A stretch of DNA of 46,244 bases from a virus. Both the position numbers and the translations under genes were made by a program. Positions within the stretch are counted from its first letter, which is position 1; each line of letters begins with the position of its first letter. Positions 23,988 through 32,243 of the stretch are shown piece by piece. Below the pieces are notes generated by a model. The model made no database searches. It worked only from the letters and a program-made list of their open reading frames with translations, and was not told where the DNA came from. Location: positions 1-46,244 of IMG/VR virus record IMGVR_UViG_3300044949_001400; one strand, 5' to 3'.

Positions 23988-24937
23988 GCAACAGCGGACT
24001 TAATCAGGTAGCCAGCGCTAGAGCCAGCAATCACCGGAGCTTCGCACCTAGTCACAGGAAAGATCTGTGATTTTTGATTGCGATCGTAGTAAGGATCTTC
24101 GGCAAATGGATAGCCGCTCAGGTTGTAAGTGTACCCAAAGGTCGGAGCACCATAGGCGTCAAGGGTTTCGGTGTCCGAGTAAGCAAGAACAATATCCTTG
24201 CCCCATACGTCGCTCAGCGTTGTGCCAGCGTCGTTAGACGTGATGCAATTGCCGACGTACCAATTGGGGATCCCAGTCAAGTCGGAAAGAATAGACAGAG
24301 TTGCTACTTCGCGGCCGGTGTATTTTGTGTACTCCGCCAAATCTGGGTGGTATTTCAGACTGGCCCATACGGCGGGGCCCATTATGCCGTGGGTGGGATG
24401 CTGGCCTGTCTGCGCTCTGACGGCTTCCTTGCCAGTCTCGAAGGCTGTCAGGGGGTTGGAGTTGGAGTAATCCGAAAACTGCGACGTACCCGAAAGCGTA
24501 ATCCGGTTGGCTGGGGGATAGTTAGCCAGGGTGGTGGCCAGAGTTGCCTGAGCAATCTCCAGCCGCAGGTCCATGATGCGGCTTGGGAGCTTAAGGGCCA
24601 TCTCTGCCCCATCAATTGAAAATCCGTTGGCGGCCACGCGGCCTTCCTGTTCCAGCTCTACCGGCAGCTTGCCCTCAAGCGAGAAATCCAACAGCGTATA
24701 GCTGCCAGCTGCATAGCCAAACTGAACCCGCGACGTAGCGGTGCCAGGAGCGCGTTGCAGGCCAGTGTATTGCATAAAAGCTTCGCGGCCAAATGTAATA
24801 ATTTGGCCGCCGCGCAGGGCAACATCCACTTTGGGGAAAAGCCAGCTGCCGACTAGATCGCGTTGCTTAATGCCCTGAGCAATTGTCGTCAATACCGGGT
24901 TAACAACCCTGGCTTGGGATGGGGTGAGCTGTGGCAT
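23984..24937 (-). CDS. Major capsid protein (lambda gpE-like, HK97 fold)
   Basis: A 317-residue capsid subunit. Recognisable parts are RVVNPVLTTIAQGIKQRDLVGSWLFP at the N-terminus, the extended region around GFSIDGAEMALKLPSRIMDLRLEIAQ, and AYSDTETLDAYGAPTFGYTYNLSGYP near the C-terminus, typical of gpE-type capsid proteins. No prohead delta domain is present, consistent with separate scaffolding from the upstream S49/scaffold gene. The gene lies between the decoration protein and the connector genes, as in lambda D-E-FI-FII. The start is preceded by TCTAGACTCCC on the minus strand, resembling the recurrent motif. Confidence 0.9.
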   Translation of the reverse strand: MPQLTPSQARVVNPVLTTIAQGIKQRDLVGSWLFPKVDVALRGGQIITFGREAFMQYTGLQRAPGTATSRVQFGYAAGSYTLLDFSLEGKLPVELEQEGRVAANGFSIDGAEMALKLPSRIMDLRLEIAQATLATTLANYPPANRITLSGTSQFSDYSNSNPLTAFETGKEAVRAQTGQHPTHGIMGPAVWASLKYHPDLAEYTKYTGREVATLSILSDLTGIPNWYVGNCITSNDAGTTLSDVWGKDIVLAYSDTETLDAYGAPTFGYTYNLSGYPFAEDPYYDRNQKSQIFPVTRCEAPVIAGSSAGYLIKSAVA

Positions 24938-24978
24938 GGGAGTCTAGACCTATTGGTTGGAATTGGCGAAAAACTGAC

Positions 24979-25314
24979 TTAGTTGGTGATTACGAGAATT
25001 TCCATCTGTGCACCCGCTGCGCTGGCTGCTGTCAATGCGCGGGCAACGGTGATGCCGGTGGTTCGGGTGATGTAACGGCCCGAGGCGTCAAATTCCAATG
25101 CCGCACCAAACGCCACAGCGGCGCCGGCTTCGCCGATTGCCACGCCTACCAGCGTCAACGGGATGGCGTCACCGATGACACCGCCCGTAGCAGCTGGATA
25201 GCCAGCGCCACCGGCGGTTACGGCAGCTCCGCTCACCTGCATGCCTCGATACTGGGTGGCCGTAGCGGTGGCAATTGTGGTTTTTTGCAGTAAGCCAATT
25301 TCGCCTACGGCCAT
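24979..25314 (-). CDS. Capsid decoration / cement protein
   Basis: A 111-residue protein directly upstream of the capsid gene. It is Gly/Ala/Val-rich, with GEIGLLQKTTIATATATQYRGMQV, then a central region with GVAIGEAGAAVAFGAALEFDASGRYI, matching the DUF2190-type capsid cement proteins that occupy the lambda gpD position. These bind the expanded capsid surface and stabilise it. No catalytic motif is expected. A 42-base gap separates it from the protease gene upstream. Confidence 0.8.
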   Translation of the reverse strand: MAVGEIGLLQKTTIATATATQYRGMQVSGAAVTAGGAGYPAATGGVIGDAIPLTLVGVAIGEAGAAVAFGAALEFDASGRYITRTTGITVARALTAASAAGAQMEILVITN

Positions 25315-25356
25315 GATTGATACCTCAGAATTGGGGATTGGGGAGTTGAATTGCTA

Positions 25357-26688
25357 TCAGGCAGATGCCTGAACCGCTTTGATGGCATCGATGTAGCAGG
25401 TGCCTGGGTGCTGCACCTGGTAGCGTTTGGCGGCAGCATCCAAAGCCGCCGTATCGGTGGACGCTGTGATGGCGCCGCCGGTTCCGAGTCGAGAGCCTGA
25501 GGCGTGATCCTCGGCCAGAGGCGCGGCGGCTTGCGGCACCGCGTCAATGGCGTCATCAAGCCGGGCTTGACGGTGGTTGGCCTGGCGCAGCCTGTCAGCG
25601 GCGATCACCCGCATGGCAGCCTCAGGCCCGGAAGTCTGACCATCGGCGGCCAGCTGTTCGATGAGGGCCTCATGGCCAGGCAATACCTGCTGGCGCACCG
25701 CGGCGATGCGGTCGCGTTCACCAGATGCGCCCTCGGCCCGCAGCACAGCCGCAGCCTGGGGATTCTCAGCCGCCCACGCGGCGGCGGCTTGGGTGGGGTC
25801 CATAGATGCTCGTCTCAGGGGGGGTACGACAACCGACGACCTGGCGGCCGTGGCTGCCCGATCGTTTAATTCGGCAATTACAGTCTCCAGGCTAGCGATT
25901 CCATCCGCCAGGCCTGCGTCTACAGCCTGCTGGCCAATGAACACCCGAGCATCGGCCATATCAGCAAGCACTTGGTCGACGGAGGCACCACGCTGAGCCG
26001 CTACATCGCCCACGAACAGCGAGTAGAGATAGTCCACCTGGTCTTGCATCGTCTGTCGCCCCAGCTCGCTTAGCGGCTGGTGGGGGCTCATAGCGGCCTT
26101 GAACCGGCCGGCAAATATCTCGGTCGTTTTCACGCCTAGCGACGCCTCGCGCTGGCTTTGATCGGAGTGGGTAGCGATCACGCCGATACTGCCCACCGGG
26201 TGAACACTGGAGCCCAGATAGACCCGATCCGCTGCTGAGCCAATCCAGTAGGCGGCGGACGCCATCGCCCCGTCAACCCAGCTGGCTATGGGTTTCGCGG
26301 CACGGGCCGCCATCACTGCCGCTGCTGCCGCCGGTGTGCCGCCAACAGCGCCGCCGGGCGAATCCACCAGCAGCACAATGGAGCTCACCGCGGGGTCAGC
26401 TGCTGCGGCCTGCACATCACGAACAAACAGCTCGGCGCTGGTGCCGCCGCTCACCTGAGCCATCAGGTTCATTCGCGGCGCGATCACGCCTCGCAGCGGA
26501 ATCAGCGCCGCCCCGTCCCGCACCTGATAGCCCTGGTGCTCGTTCTGCAGCTTGCGGCCTAGTCGGGCCTCCACCGCTTCGAGGTCGATCGATTCGCCCC
26601 GCAGGTGGTGTGCGTAGATCTCCTGAATCTCCATCAGGCGATCGGCATCAATCGCCCATGGCTGGTAGAGAACGTCGAGGATGTTCAT
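25357..26688 (-). CDS. S49-family head maturation protease with scaffold region
   Basis: A 443-residue protein in the lambda gpC/Nu3 position. The protease domain spans about residues 55-270 with LLVDSPGGAVGG at 107-118, the nucleophile Ser144 in DGAMASAAYW and general base Lys197 in GRFKAAM. After an Ala/Arg linker the C-terminal 145 residues are helical, Ala/Gln-rich and scaffold-like. An in-frame internal ATG (residue 296, MDPTQAAAAWAAENPQ) could start a separate 148-residue scaffold protein, as with lambda Nu3, though its ribosome-binding site is weak. It cleaves scaffold and possibly portal during prohead maturation. Confidence 0.9.
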   Translation of the reverse strand: MNILDVLYQPWAIDADRLMEIQEIYAHHLRGESIDLEAVEARLGRKLQNEHQGYQVRDGAALIPLRGVIAPRMNLMAQVSGGTSAELFVRDVQAAAADPAVSSIVLLVDSPGGAVGGTPAAAAAVMAARAAKPIASWVDGAMASAAYWIGSAADRVYLGSSVHPVGSIGVIATHSDQSQREASLGVKTTEIFAGRFKAAMSPHQPLSELGRQTMQDQVDYLYSLFVGDVAAQRGASVDQVLADMADARVFIGQQAVDAGLADGIASLETVIAELNDRAATAARSSVVVPPLRRASMDPTQAAAAWAAENPQAAAVLRAEGASGERDRIAAVRQQVLPGHEALIEQLAADGQTSGPEAAMRVIAADRLRQANHRQARLDDAIDAVPQAAAPLAEDHASGSRLGTGGAITASTDTAALDAAAKRYQVQHPGTCYIDAIKAVQASA

Positions 26689-26691
26689 GTC

Positions 26692-28320
26692 TTAATCGAG
26701 CTCGGCAGGGTCTTCATTCTCGCCAGGATCGTCATCCCCTGGTCCTGGCACGCTGCCGGCAGGGAGCTGGGGGGGCGCCGCGCCTGGCTGCTGCAGCACC
26801 ACGGGGGCTTCTAGACCACCTTCAACACGCTCGGCCGTAACTCGGACGCTGGTGCGGTGGTTGGCCTCCCAGTCGCTGCCGTCGTAAGCAAGCGATTCTT
26901 TTGGCAGCGTGGTGAGGCCAATCTTGATGCGTTTCTCAGCTGCGTTGGCCTCCTTGAGCGGATCCAGCGCACCAGGGCCGTCGCCACTCCAGCTGGAGCC
27001 GAGCCAGGCGGCACGAATGAACGGGTCGGAGAAAAACCCAGGGGCAGTCAGGTGGCCCATGGCCACGCCATCGGCAATGATCTCTTCGTAGATCGGCCCG
27101 CCAAACCTACTGGAGAGCCGAGCACGGCGCACCTGATAACTGCGCCAGGCGTCCATCAGCGCGGCGCGAGACGCTGAGTAGCTGGCGTTGAACGATTTAA
27201 GTACCACCTCGCGCGGCAACCCAAGGCCTACAGCGATTTCGTTATTTACAGCTTGAAAGAACTGTTCAAACACCGGGTTAGGTCGCCCTGGTGATGGGCT
27301 AGAGATCGTTTCGCCGGGGAAAGTATTGATAACCTTGCCAGAGTTAAGACCGCCGTCCCAAGACTTTGCATTCTCGATATAGGTTGCTTTTGATGCGTCA
27401 TCAAATAATCCGTCAAATGCTTCTGCGTCCATTGTTGCAAACACGGCAAACACTGCCGCATTGACTGCCGCGTCTACCTCTGCGTCGCTATAGCGATCGA
27501 GCTGCTTCAGCTTTGCGATCACTGGTGCCAGCCAGGGCACCCCACGGGTTTGGTTGGGGCGTTTCTTGTGGAACAGATGCAGCACCTTGCGGCTGCCATT
27601 GGCAGTGTAGAAAGGCCGTTCAATCCACTGGGGCGGCTTGCCGCTGATTGTTCGGCCGGGATGGCGGTCTGCTATATGAATGCTGGTGGCAATGCCGTCT
27701 ATTTTTGCAATCCCCTGGGTCAATGCATCGGTATCCATCGCATGGTTGGGATTCGATACACGATCGGCTTCAACGATCTGCACCGCAATGCGATAGGGCC
27801 AGTTCTTGGCTTTTGATTTCACCAGCAGCACAAAGGCATCGCCCGATTCCAATTCGGCGCGAAGCGCTAAGTCCTGTAGTTCGTAAAAATTCTGGCCTTG
27901 GTAATAGTCTGCAAATTGCGAGCCCGCCCAAGTATTAAAATACCGCTCAAATTCACCTTGATATTTACTGGCTTCGTCGTCGCTGAGCCCTAGCAGCTCA
28001 GCATCGATCCTGCTCTGCACCGTCAAGCCAGTGCCGACCACATAGGTGGCCATGTTCTCGATCGCACCGCTAGCAATCGGCGCGTTGCGAGCCATGTCCC
28101 GCGACCTGCCGCGCATCTCCCGCAGGTCGTACGCAATGTCGCTATCTGCATCGCGAACGCCAGGGGTCCACCCGGCAAAGCGTTCGCTGTAGCTGCCGCC
28201 CACATAGCCGCCCATCCGCGCCATGGTGGCCCGCGACTTCTCGCGCTCGAGCGCCCACTTCGGGGAAACCCGATTGATCAGGCGTTCCAGCAGCGGCGGC
28301 TTTACCTGCGGGGTCTGCAT
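26692..28320 (-). CDS. Portal protein (lambda gpB-like)
   Basis: A 542-residue portal that forms the dodecameric vertex channel. Recognisable blocks include RDMARNAPIASGAIENMATYVVGTGL (residues about 75-100), the DALTQGIAKIDG region, and FNASYSASRAALMDAWRSYQ (about 375-395), the gpB signature. The C-terminus is a disordered Pro/Asp/Glu-rich tail. Overlaps the gpW-like gene by one base and is followed after three bases by the protease, matching lambda W-B-C order. Confidence 0.92.
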   Translation of the reverse strand: MQTPQVKPPLLERLINRVSPKWALEREKSRATMARMGGYVGGSYSERFAGWTPGVRDADSDIAYDLREMRGRSRDMARNAPIASGAIENMATYVVGTGLTVQSRIDAELLGLSDDEASKYQGEFERYFNTWAGSQFADYYQGQNFYELQDLALRAELESGDAFVLLVKSKAKNWPYRIAVQIVEADRVSNPNHAMDTDALTQGIAKIDGIATSIHIADRHPGRTISGKPPQWIERPFYTANGSRKVLHLFHKKRPNQTRGVPWLAPVIAKLKQLDRYSDAEVDAAVNAAVFAVFATMDAEAFDGLFDDASKATYIENAKSWDGGLNSGKVINTFPGETISSPSPGRPNPVFEQFFQAVNNEIAVGLGLPREVVLKSFNASYSASRAALMDAWRSYQVRRARLSSRFGGPIYEEIIADGVAMGHLTAPGFFSDPFIRAAWLGSSWSGDGPGALDPLKEANAAEKRIKIGLTTLPKESLAYDGSDWEANHRTSVRVTAERVEGGLEAPVVLQQPGAAPPQLPAGSVPGPGDDDPGENEDPAELD

Positions 28321-28544
28321 CAGAACAGCGGCGAGGGAGTGATGGAGCGGCCACGCGATTGCCGGGCGCTCAGTTCCTGCACGCGCCGATTCCAGAGCGT
28401 GATGCCGGCCTGCACCGTCTCCAAATCGGCTCGCTTCATGCGCCGGGCGCCGATCGTGTACTCCTGCCCGGTCAGGATCGCCGTCTCGGCCGCTAGGTAG
28501 GCGTCGAGCTGCGTCTGTGCAGTTGCTAGCGAAATTCCTGCCAT
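28320..28544 (-). CDS. Head-tail joining protein (lambda gpW-like)
   Basis: A 74-residue protein with two helices and a short beta hairpin: ISLATAQTQLDAYLAAETAILTG, then QEYTIGARRMKRADLETVQAGITLWNRRV. This matches the gpW fold and position before the portal gene. It binds under the portal during head completion. A 23-base gap separates it from terL, and the sequence directly before the ATG is TAGTCTGATGCC (28545-28556), a purely intergenic copy of the recurrent motif. Confidence 0.88.
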   Translation of the reverse strand: MAGISLATAQTQLDAYLAAETAILTGQEYTIGARRMKRADLETVQAGITLWNRRVQELSARQSRGRSITPSPLF

Positions 28545-28556
28545 GGCATCAGACTA
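28545..28556 (-). promoter_or_regulatory. Recurrent CTAG-type upstream motif (gpW gene)
   Basis: On the minus strand TAGTCTGATGCC abuts the ATG of the gpW-like gene. It is preceded by CGGGCTAGC, giving a longer match to the sequence at 20268-20290. This is the copy least constrained by coding, and it lies in the gap between terL and gpW. Confidence 0.4.
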
Positions 28557-28567
28557 GCTAGCCCGAG

Positions 28568-30445
28568 TCACCGCTTCCAACCAGCAAGGGACAGGCCGCC
28601 GCCAACTGACTGGCCGGCCCGCACCTGCGCTTCCAGTTGATCCCACATCGTCGCCCGGTTGTAGCGGCGGGCAACCAGCTGCAGCGCCGCATAGGCCATC
28701 CTGGTGCAGTCGCCGGCCTCATCGCGGGAGCCGTTGGGGAGTACCCAGCTGTAGGTAGTCTGGCCGTTGTGCCGTTTGGGCATGCGTTTCCACGGGAACA
28801 GCTCCGCCAGGAACTGATCAGTCGAGGCCTCACCAAAATGCAAATAGCCGGGGCCTGGCTGTTCGTTGCGCAGACGGCCCTGTAGGTGGTTGATGCTGGC
28901 GTCGTAGCCGATGCCATAGAGCAGCACGCCCTTTTTCACGATGCCTTGGTTCTTGCGGTTGACATCCACGGCGACACCTTTCCCGAGCAGCGGCTTGCCC
29001 TTCTGAGGGGCCCCTTTCATCGGCACCCAGTTGGCAGTGCGGCCCCGGCACCAGTCGCGCACCTCATGAGTGGCATAGCCGCCGTCGTCAATGCCGCCCA
29101 TCGCCAGCCGCATCTCTGCGCCATCGGCCCTGACCCACTTGGTTTTGGCGATCTGATCCAGCTGCGCCAGCGTCTCGGGTTGCTGCGGGTCGCCATCGAT
29201 CTCCCAGTGGCCCAGGTGCCAGCCCTCTTCACCACGGCCCCAGCCCCATACCGTCACCACCAACCGCTCGCCTGAGGTGCCGCCGCCGCCCTGCACGTCA
29301 ACGCCAGCGGTGATCAGCAGCACGCCATCTGGCACCGTGCCAGCCGGGTAGCCGTTGCCGGCGGTTTCGTTCTTGCGGCGCTCGGCCAGGCCGTCGCCGG
29401 TCAATTTGCTGGAGATCGAATCCTCCCAGGGCAGCCCTAGCACGGTGTTGTGATAGGTCTGCATTGCATCAGGGTCGCCCTTGCGCATTGCCTCCAGGGC
29501 CTCGGCGTGCTCGCGCACCAGCACGGGCCAGCTCGCCGCTGGGGAATAGCTGTAGGCGGCCCAGATGTGGAAGCTCACCAGGCCTGGCTGCTGGCTAACA
29601 GCCGTGGGGCGCCACTCGCCGCGCTCCACCATCCACCGTTTTTTGCTGTGGGGGATCGGCTCGGCGCAGTTTTCACACCCGTAGTGGCCGGCGTGCTCGC
29701 CCTCGCGAATCATCTGCTCCCAGCGCAACACCTGCATCACCTGGCAGAACGGACACGGCACGAAATAGCGCCGTTGGTCGCCCCTCAGGAACCATTCCTC
29801 GGTTTTGCCACCCTTAAAAATTGGAGTGCCGCCTAGGCCGATCTTGCGATCCCAGTAATAATCGGCCCTGTTGCGGCCTAACTTGATCGGATCGCCTTCA
29901 TCGAGCTTGGGGTAGGCGTCCACCTCATCAAACAGCACAACCTTGCGGCTTTTGCGTCGGAAACTGCGACCGCTGGCAGCGTTCACAATGTCAATCAAGC
30001 CGCCGTTGCTCAGCTGCTTTAACAGAATCGTGTTGCTGACTGTATTGCGAGCTTTGCTTTCGGAGATTAGGCCACGCAGGCAGGGCGTATCTTGAAACAA
30101 GTCCTTAATTTCTTCTTTGCTATAGCCCTCTGCGTCTTCTTTGACCGGCTGCACAATCATCACGGGGCATGGATCCTGATGGCTGAACAGCTGAATCACC
30201 ACGCCCAACATCTTTGTCCAGCCAATTCGAGCGCTCTTCATAATCGCCACCGTCTCCACAGCTGGGTCGGTGAAGGCGTCGAGGATCTCGCGCTGATAGG
30301 GGAGCGTGTTCCACCGCCCCTTCTCAGCAGCGTTGCCGGTCATCACCGCAAACTTGTCGGCGTACTCGCTCAGCCGCAACCGTGGCGGCGGCTTGAGGCC
30401 GGCCAGGATCTGCCTGGTGAGTTCGGCCGGATCGGCGGTGATCAT
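28568..30445 (-). CDS. terL: Terminase large subunit (lambda gpA-like)
   Basis: A 625-residue packaging motor and nuclease of the GpA type. The Walker A-like motif MKSARIGWTK is at residues 69-78, Walker B LFDEVDAYP is at 171-179, and the region around residues 245-275 carries a CPFCQ...CENC zinc-finger-like pair (PCPFCQVMQVL and YGCENCAEP). The nuclease half begins near residue 380 (ITAGVDVQGG). GpA-type terminases generally cut at cos sites, giving genomes with cohesive ends. Start overlaps the methylase gene. Confidence 0.95.
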   Translation of the reverse strand: MITADPAELTRQILAGLKPPPRLRLSEYADKFAVMTGNAAEKGRWNTLPYQREILDAFTDPAVETVAIMKSARIGWTKMLGVVIQLFSHQDPCPVMIVQPVKEDAEGYSKEEIKDLFQDTPCLRGLISESKARNTVSNTILLKQLSNGGLIDIVNAASGRSFRRKSRKVVLFDEVDAYPKLDEGDPIKLGRNRADYYWDRKIGLGGTPIFKGGKTEEWFLRGDQRRYFVPCPFCQVMQVLRWEQMIREGEHAGHYGCENCAEPIPHSKKRWMVERGEWRPTAVSQQPGLVSFHIWAAYSYSPAASWPVLVREHAEALEAMRKGDPDAMQTYHNTVLGLPWEDSISSKLTGDGLAERRKNETAGNGYPAGTVPDGVLLITAGVDVQGGGGTSGERLVVTVWGWGRGEEGWHLGHWEIDGDPQQPETLAQLDQIAKTKWVRADGAEMRLAMGGIDDGGYATHEVRDWCRGRTANWVPMKGAPQKGKPLLGKGVAVDVNRKNQGIVKKGVLLYGIGYDASINHLQGRLRNEQPGPGYLHFGEASTDQFLAELFPWKRMPKRHNGQTTYSWVLPNGSRDEAGDCTRMAYAALQLVARRYNRATMWDQLEAQVRAGQSVGGGLSLAGWKR

Positions 30446-31446
30446 GCTGCGCAGCCTGAGCCAAACAGATCAGGCTGAACTGTCTTCAGGGATTGCGTCC
30501 CGACGCGGTGCCAATGGGGGCAGCGCTCAATGCCGATGAACTCCCGGCCCAAGGCAAGACAGGCTTGACCCGTTGCCCCGCTACCAGCAAACGAGTCAAG
30601 CACCACGGCGCCGGGCTTGGTGCTGCTGCTGATGATGTGCCGCAGCAGGGCCTGGGGTTTCTCGCATGGGTGCTTCCCTGGCCGTGGCTGGACGGCGCGA
30701 AAGGTCCAAACATCGGTGAACGGGTCAAAGCGGGTGACGCTGAACGGGCGGCGGAGATCCTCGTAGTCGCGGCGGAGATCCTCGTAGTCGCGGCGGAGAT
30801 ACTCGTGCCCTGGGCCGTTGTTGAACAAATGCCGCAGCTTGGCGTAGGCGTCTTCGGTGGGCAGCGCCCATTGGCTGGCCCCGAAATAATGGCGAGCCAT
30901 GTCCGACGTGCCCAAGCACTCGTCAACTTGCCGGTTTGTGATGCCTGCCCTGTCGCGCTCCTGAAGCAAGTACTGGCGCAACGGCTCAAACACGCCAGCG
31001 CGAAGCTCTGCGCATTGATCGGCCCAACCTGACCCGTGGAGCGCTGAGCCATCCGCCCCGAACTGCTCGGCAAAGATCACCGCTTCCCACGGCGACAGGT
31101 AAGACCGCAGTGCCTCCTTCTCTGCCTTTTTATGCCATCCCTGGGCCTTGGTCCACCGGATGTTGTTCAACACCTGGAACCGCTGCCCCAGCATCACCTC
31201 AACACGTGCCGCCATCTGCGGGGAAGCAAAGCAATAGAGCGACCCGTTGGGCTTGAGAACCCGCTGCCACTGCTCGGCCACCTGATCTAGCCAGGCAAGA
31301 AAAGCGGCCGGGTCGTCCCATTGGCGATCCCAGTCCTCGTCCTTGACGCGGTAGTACGGCGGATCGGTCACCACCGCATCCACGCTGCAGTTCGGCATGG
31401 TGCGAAGCACGTCCAGGCAGTCGCCGAGGTGCAGGGCCAGCGTCAT
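30442..31446 (-). CDS. DNA methyltransferase (N6-adenine or N4-cytosine class)
   Basis: A 334-residue methylase of the beta order: catalytic motif IV DPPY at 28-31 precedes the AdoMet-binding motif DSFAGSGATG at about 284-293. Around residues 220-240 it contains a direct repeat of seven residues, RRDYEDL, encoded by 21-bp DNA repeats. The specificity region spans about 100-260. It lies between terL and terS with four-base overlaps, and probably protects phage DNA against host restriction or marks a packaging-associated site. The base target cannot be read from the sequence. Confidence 0.9.
   Translation of the reverse strand: MTLALHLGDCLDVLRTMPNCSVDAVVTDPPYYRVKDEDWDRQWDDPAAFLAWLDQVAEQWQRVLKPNGSLYCFASPQMAARVEVMLGQRFQVLNNIRWTKAQGWHKKAEKEALRSYLSPWEAVIFAEQFGADGSALHGSGWADQCAELRAGVFEPLRQYLLQERDRAGITNRQVDECLGTSDMARHYFGASQWALPTEDAYAKLRHLFNNGPGHEYLRRDYEDLRRDYEDLRRPFSVTRFDPFTDVWTFRAVQPRPGKHPCEKPQALLRHIISSSTKPGAVVLDSFAGSGATGQACLALGREFIGIERCPHWHRVGTQSLKTVQPDLFGSGCAA
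30749..30806 (-). repeat. 21-bp tandem repeat within the methylase gene
   Basis: Two exact 21-bp units (30749-30769 and 30770-30790) plus a 16-base partial third copy with one mismatch encode the repeated RRDYEDL units. In-frame copy-number change would leave the gene open. Confidence 0.85.
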
Positions 31447-32021
31447 GCCGTCAGGTCTCCAGCCGCCAGCTCTTCCAGTGCCTCGCGAATCAGCAGCGTC
31501 AGCAGCTCCACCTCTTCCAGCTCCAGATGCGGGATCCTTTGTTTCGCCGCGCTGGGCACCCCTAGCAATCGCGATCGGGTGATATTCACAGCGCTGCCCC
31601 AGGCCTGTTCTGCATCCTCGCGGCGAAGCAGCTGGCCTTCCTGCGTCTTGCGTTGGAGTTCCAGCAGGTTTGCTTTTTCGTACTCGGCCCTCGCATGGCT
31701 GACGTGGTAATCAGGGGGAGGATCCTGAGCCAGATCCTCGGGGCCGTCTAGGCGCGGCGCAGGGCCTGGCCTGGGAGCTGGCTTGGCTGGCTGGCGGGGA
31801 GCTGGGCTGCTGGGCTGGCTGGGCTGGCTATTTGTTCGAGGGGGATGCTTGGACTTGGGGCGATTGATTTTTGCCCACAGCTCCTCCAACCCATCCCGCT
31901 CGACCAACTTGCCTCTCGGTCCGGGGAAAGACGGCAGGTGGCCTCCGTTGATCTTGCGGTAGATCTCGCCGCGACTCCCGAGCCCGAGCACCTTCATGGC
32001 CGCCTCAATGCTGATCAGCAC
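31443..32021 (-). CDS. terS: Terminase small subunit (lambda Nu1-like)
   Basis: A 192-residue protein with a GTG start. N-terminal winged-helix region at residues about 1-55 (AAMKVLGLGSRGEIYRKINGG, LVERDGLEELWAKI), a Pro-rich linker at 58-100, then a coiled-coil (RAEYEKANLLELQRKTQEGQLLRREDAEQAW) and a C-terminal helix that binds TerL. This is the Nu1 layout. It recognises the packaging site. The five TTGTCACA sites start nine bases upstream of its start codon, so they are candidates for its own binding sites or its operator. Confidence 0.88.
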   Translation of the reverse strand: MLISIEAAMKVLGLGSRGEIYRKINGGHLPSFPGPRGKLVERDGLEELWAKINRPKSKHPPRTNSQPSQPSSPAPRQPAKPAPRPGPAPRLDGPEDLAQDPPPDYHVSHARAEYEKANLLELQRKTQEGQLLRREDAEQAWGSAVNITRSRLLGVPSAAKQRIPHLELEEVELLTLLIREALEELAAGDLTA

Positions 32022-32118
32022 TCAGAGCCTTGTCACACCTTTGTCACATCATTCTAGGTTGTGACAAGAATGTGACAGGGGAGGGGGATCGTGTGCCCCG
32101 TGGCCGGCCCTTGTCACA
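32022..32118. promoter_or_regulatory. TTGTCACA site array upstream of terS (cos/pac or operator candidate)
   Basis: Sites TTGTCACA at 32030-32037 and 32041-32048 are 11 bases apart. The inverted sites TGTGACAA at 32060-32067 and TGTGACAG at 32071-32078 are also 11 apart. The four are exactly symmetric about position 32054. A fifth site, TTGTCACA, lies at 32111-32118. The spacing of one helical turn and the dyad suggest a multimeric DNA-binding protein. The site lies where lambda has cosB. It may equally be an operator for terS. Confidence 0.6.
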
Positions 32119-32213
32119 TTTACTGAGAACCGTTATCAACAGACAAACGGCGATTGCGTGGCACCCACGCTTAGCGCCGCCAGGGAGGACCCGTGAGCCT
32201 GCCCCCCCTGAGA

Positions 32214-32230
32214 GCGAGAATCATTCTCGC
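32214..32230. repeat. 17-bp palindrome upstream of terS
   Basis: GCGAGAAT, one C, then ATTCTCGC: an exact palindrome with an eight-base arm. It lies just after the 3' end of the gpZ-like gene. Either a terminator-type hairpin without a U-run, an operator, or part of a packaging site. Confidence 0.5.
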
Positions 32231-32243
32231 CAGCGGCGACAGC

